Source of the DNA: Deltaproteobacteria bacterium
Lineage (GTDB): Bacteria > Desulfobacterota > Binatia > Binatales > Binataceae
Assembly: GCA_021799555.1 (NCBI GenBank)
Contig: JAJZAG010000015.1
Span: 1-24,004, forward strand
DNA length: 24,004 nucleotides
Direction of reading: 5' to 3'
The position numbers were made by a program, and so were the translations under genes. Below the pieces are notes generated by a model. That model was given only the letters and a program-made list of their open reading frames with translations. It did not search any database and had not been told where the DNA came from. Shown here piece after piece: positions 22,425 through 24,004 of this stretch. Position 1 is the first letter of the stretch. The number at the start of each line of letters is the position of its first letter.

Positions 22425-23882
22425 ATGGAAGCTGGCCAACTGAACTGGATAGCGAACTTCATCTGGAGCATCGCGGACGATGTGCTTCGCGACCTTTACG
22501 TGCGTGGCAAGTACCGGGACGTGATCCTACCGATGACGGTCCTACGTCGGCTCGACTCGCTCCTCGAACCGACCAAGCAAGCTGTGCTGGAAATGAAGGC
22601 CTCGCTCGACAAAAAGGGCATCGTCCACCAGGACCAGGCGCTCCGGCTCGCTGCGGGCCAGGCGTTCTACAATACGTCGAAGTTCACCTTGCGCGATCTG
22701 AAAGCCCGCGCAAGCCAACAGCAACTGAAGGCCGACTTCGAAGCGTATCTCGACGGATTCTCGCCCAACGTCCAGGACATCCTCGAAAAATTCGAGTTCC
22801 GCAATCAAATTCCGAGGCTTTCGAAGGCCGATGCGCTCGGCACCCTAATCGAGAAGTTCCTGTCGCCGGACATCAATTTGAGTCCCAATCATGTGCTGAA
22901 TGGCGATGGTTCCGTTAAGCACCCCGGCCTCGACAATCACGCGATGGGGACAATCTTCGAGGAACTCGTCCGCCGCTTCAACGAAGAAAACAACGAGGAA
23001 GCTGGCGAGCACTGGACCCCGCGCGACGTGGTGAAGCTCATGTCCCGCTTGGTCTTTCTCCCGATCGCCGACCAGATCGAATCTGGCACGTATCTGCTTT
23101 ATGACGGCGCGTGCGGGACCGGCGGCATGCTCACGATCGCCGAGGAAACCTTCCGGCAGCTCGCGGAACAACATGAAAAGCAGGTTGCCACTCATCTCTA
23201 CGGCCAGGAGATCAATTCGGAGACATACGCGATCGCGAAAGCGGATCTGCTGTTGAAGGGCGAGGGCGAAGCCGCCGACAACATCATCGGCGGACCCGAG
23301 TACTCGACGCTTTCAAATGACGCCTTTCCCTCGCGCGAATTCGACTTCATGCTTTCCAACCCGCCCTACGGCAAAAGCTGGAAGAACGACCTTGAACGCA
23401 TGGGCGGCAAGGACGGAATTAAGGATTCGCGCTTCATCATCACGCACGCGGGCGACTCCGAGTACTCGCTGCTCACGCGCTCAAGCGACGGCCAGATGCT
23501 CTTCCTGGCCAACATGCTTTCCAAGATGAAGAGCGACACCAAGCTGGGCAGCCGCATGGCTGAAGTCCATAACGGTTCATCGCTGTTCACTGGCGACGCC
23601 GGCCAGGGTGAAAGCAACATCCGCCGATGGATCATCGAGAAGGATTGGCTTGAGGCGATCGTCGCATTGCCGCTCAACATGTTCTACAACACCGGCATCG
23701 CGACCTACATTTGGCTTCTCAGCAATCGCAAGCCCGATCATCGCAAGGGCAGAGTCCAACTCATCGACGCGACGCAATGGTTCAAGCCGCTGCGCAAAAA
23801 TCTGGGCAAGAAGAATTGCGAGCTTTCCGACGATGACATCAAGACGATCTCCGATACGTTCCTCGCCTTTGAGGAAACGGTA
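22425..23882 (+). CDS. hsdM: HsdM, type I restriction-modification DNA methyltransferase (3' end disrupted)
   Basis: HsdM is the N6-adenine methyltransferase subunit of type I restriction systems. The start MEAGQLNWIANFIWSIADDV is typical, with AAGGAAG just before ATG 22425. The HsdM N-terminal domain runs to about residue 150, then HWTPRDVVKLM, SAM-binding motif I DGACGTGGML, the catalytic motif NPPYGKSW, and EAIVALPLNMFYNTGIATYIWLLSNRK. Similarity continues to ELSDDDIKTISDTFLAFEET. The family then normally continues with FGY and a V-x-V-x-RPL tail; this copy instead reads VVSRSWWKSEK and onward with no likeness. The frame stays open to the window edge, so protein length is unknown. hsdS and hsdR would be expected beyond the edge. 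Confidence 0.9.
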
Positions 23883-24004
23883 GTGTCGCGGAGTTGGTGG
23901 AAAAGTGAAAAGGCGTCAAGATCCGGTGAGTTGAGCCACAACTCGCGCCCGCTGTTGGGCGGGTGCCGAAGGATGACGCCGTGGAGAGGGATAGCAGGAG
24001 TCGG
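23883..24004 (+). ncRNA. Structured RNA segment interrupting hsdM; candidate group II intron 5' end
   Basis: From GTGTCGCGG (23883) onward the sequence folds densely. An outer stem pairs GGCGTC (23912-23917) with GACGCC (23975-23980) and continues, after an AAG bulge, with ATCC (23921-23924) / GGAT (23971-23974). Inside lie two adjacent perfect hairpins: GAGTTG/CAACTC (23928-23944) and GCGCCCGC/GCGGGTGC (23945-23966, one G-T pair). This branched fold, plus a start close to the group II intron 5' consensus GTGYG (fifth base differs), fits domain I of a group II intron. The segment runs off the window, so neither reverse transcriptase nor domain V can be seen. Another inserted structured element is possible. 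Confidence 0.5.

Noticed and set aside
22056..22439. Minus-strand frame upstream of hsdM
   Set aside because: Low-complexity Ser/Leu/Pro-rich translation, no ribosome binding site, and it overlaps the hsdM start.
1..24004. CRISPR arrays, complete tRNA or rRNA genes, integrase, toxin-antitoxin pairs
   Set aside because: I looked on both strands and found no regularly spaced repeats, no full RNA gene and no recognisable product of these kinds.

Overview
The window looks like one end of an integrative and conjugative element (ICE) in a GC-rich Gram-negative bacterium. The Gram-negative reading rests on a VirB9-type lipoprotein, a VirB10-type protein and a P-type (Trb) mating-pair formation system. 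The host cannot be named from sequence alone; Pseudomonadota or another soil-type Gram-negative lineage would fit.

Layout. Bases 1-742 look like flanking DNA: the tail of one unidentified gene (2-43) and a small cysteine-rich ORF (259-522). At 743-789 on the minus strand lies the 3' part of a tRNA-Ala(GGC), from anticodon loop to CCA, with no 5' half. This is the usual remnant at one end of an element that integrated into a tRNA gene. Its orientation puts the element on the high-coordinate side. From 964 to 16324 runs one tightly packed plus-strand conjugation cluster: trbF, trbG, trbI, a small ribbon-helix-helix-like gene, traF peptidase, a TraD-like gene, a VirD2-type relaxase, traG coupling protein, a CopG-like gene, trbB, a 56-residue membrane protein, trbC, trbD, trbE, trbJ, a trbK-like gene, trbL and a RepB-type primase. 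Many genes overlap by 1-14 bases, so translational coupling is likely. Compared with the usual order trbBCDEJ(K)LFGI, the F-G-I block has moved to the front, and no trbH or lytic transglycosylase gene is seen.

From 16325 on the content is accessory: a hairpin-rich gap, an IS110-family transposase on the minus strand (16542-17516) with a possible bridge-RNA region beside it, a small ORF with a sigma-70 region-4-like helix-turn-helix, an orphan two-PAS sensor histidine kinase (18652-20775), a secreted cysteine-rich protein of unknown function on the minus strand (21063-21701), a gap of about 720 bases, and a type I restriction-modification methyltransferase gene (hsdM, from 22425). hsdM loses family similarity near 23880 and gives way to a strongly base-paired segment that runs off the window. 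A group II intron is the leading explanation.

How it works together. The relaxase would nick oriT and stay attached to the DNA. TraG would pass the complex to the Trb channel: ATPases TrbB and TrbE, inner-membrane TrbD/TrbL/TrbF, envelope-spanning TrbI/TrbG, pilin TrbC processed by TraF, and pilus-associated TrbJ. The primase would support strand synthesis in the recipient. No integrase, partition gene or replication initiator is in the window. The tRNA geometry predicts an integrase and an intact tRNA-Ala beyond base 24004.
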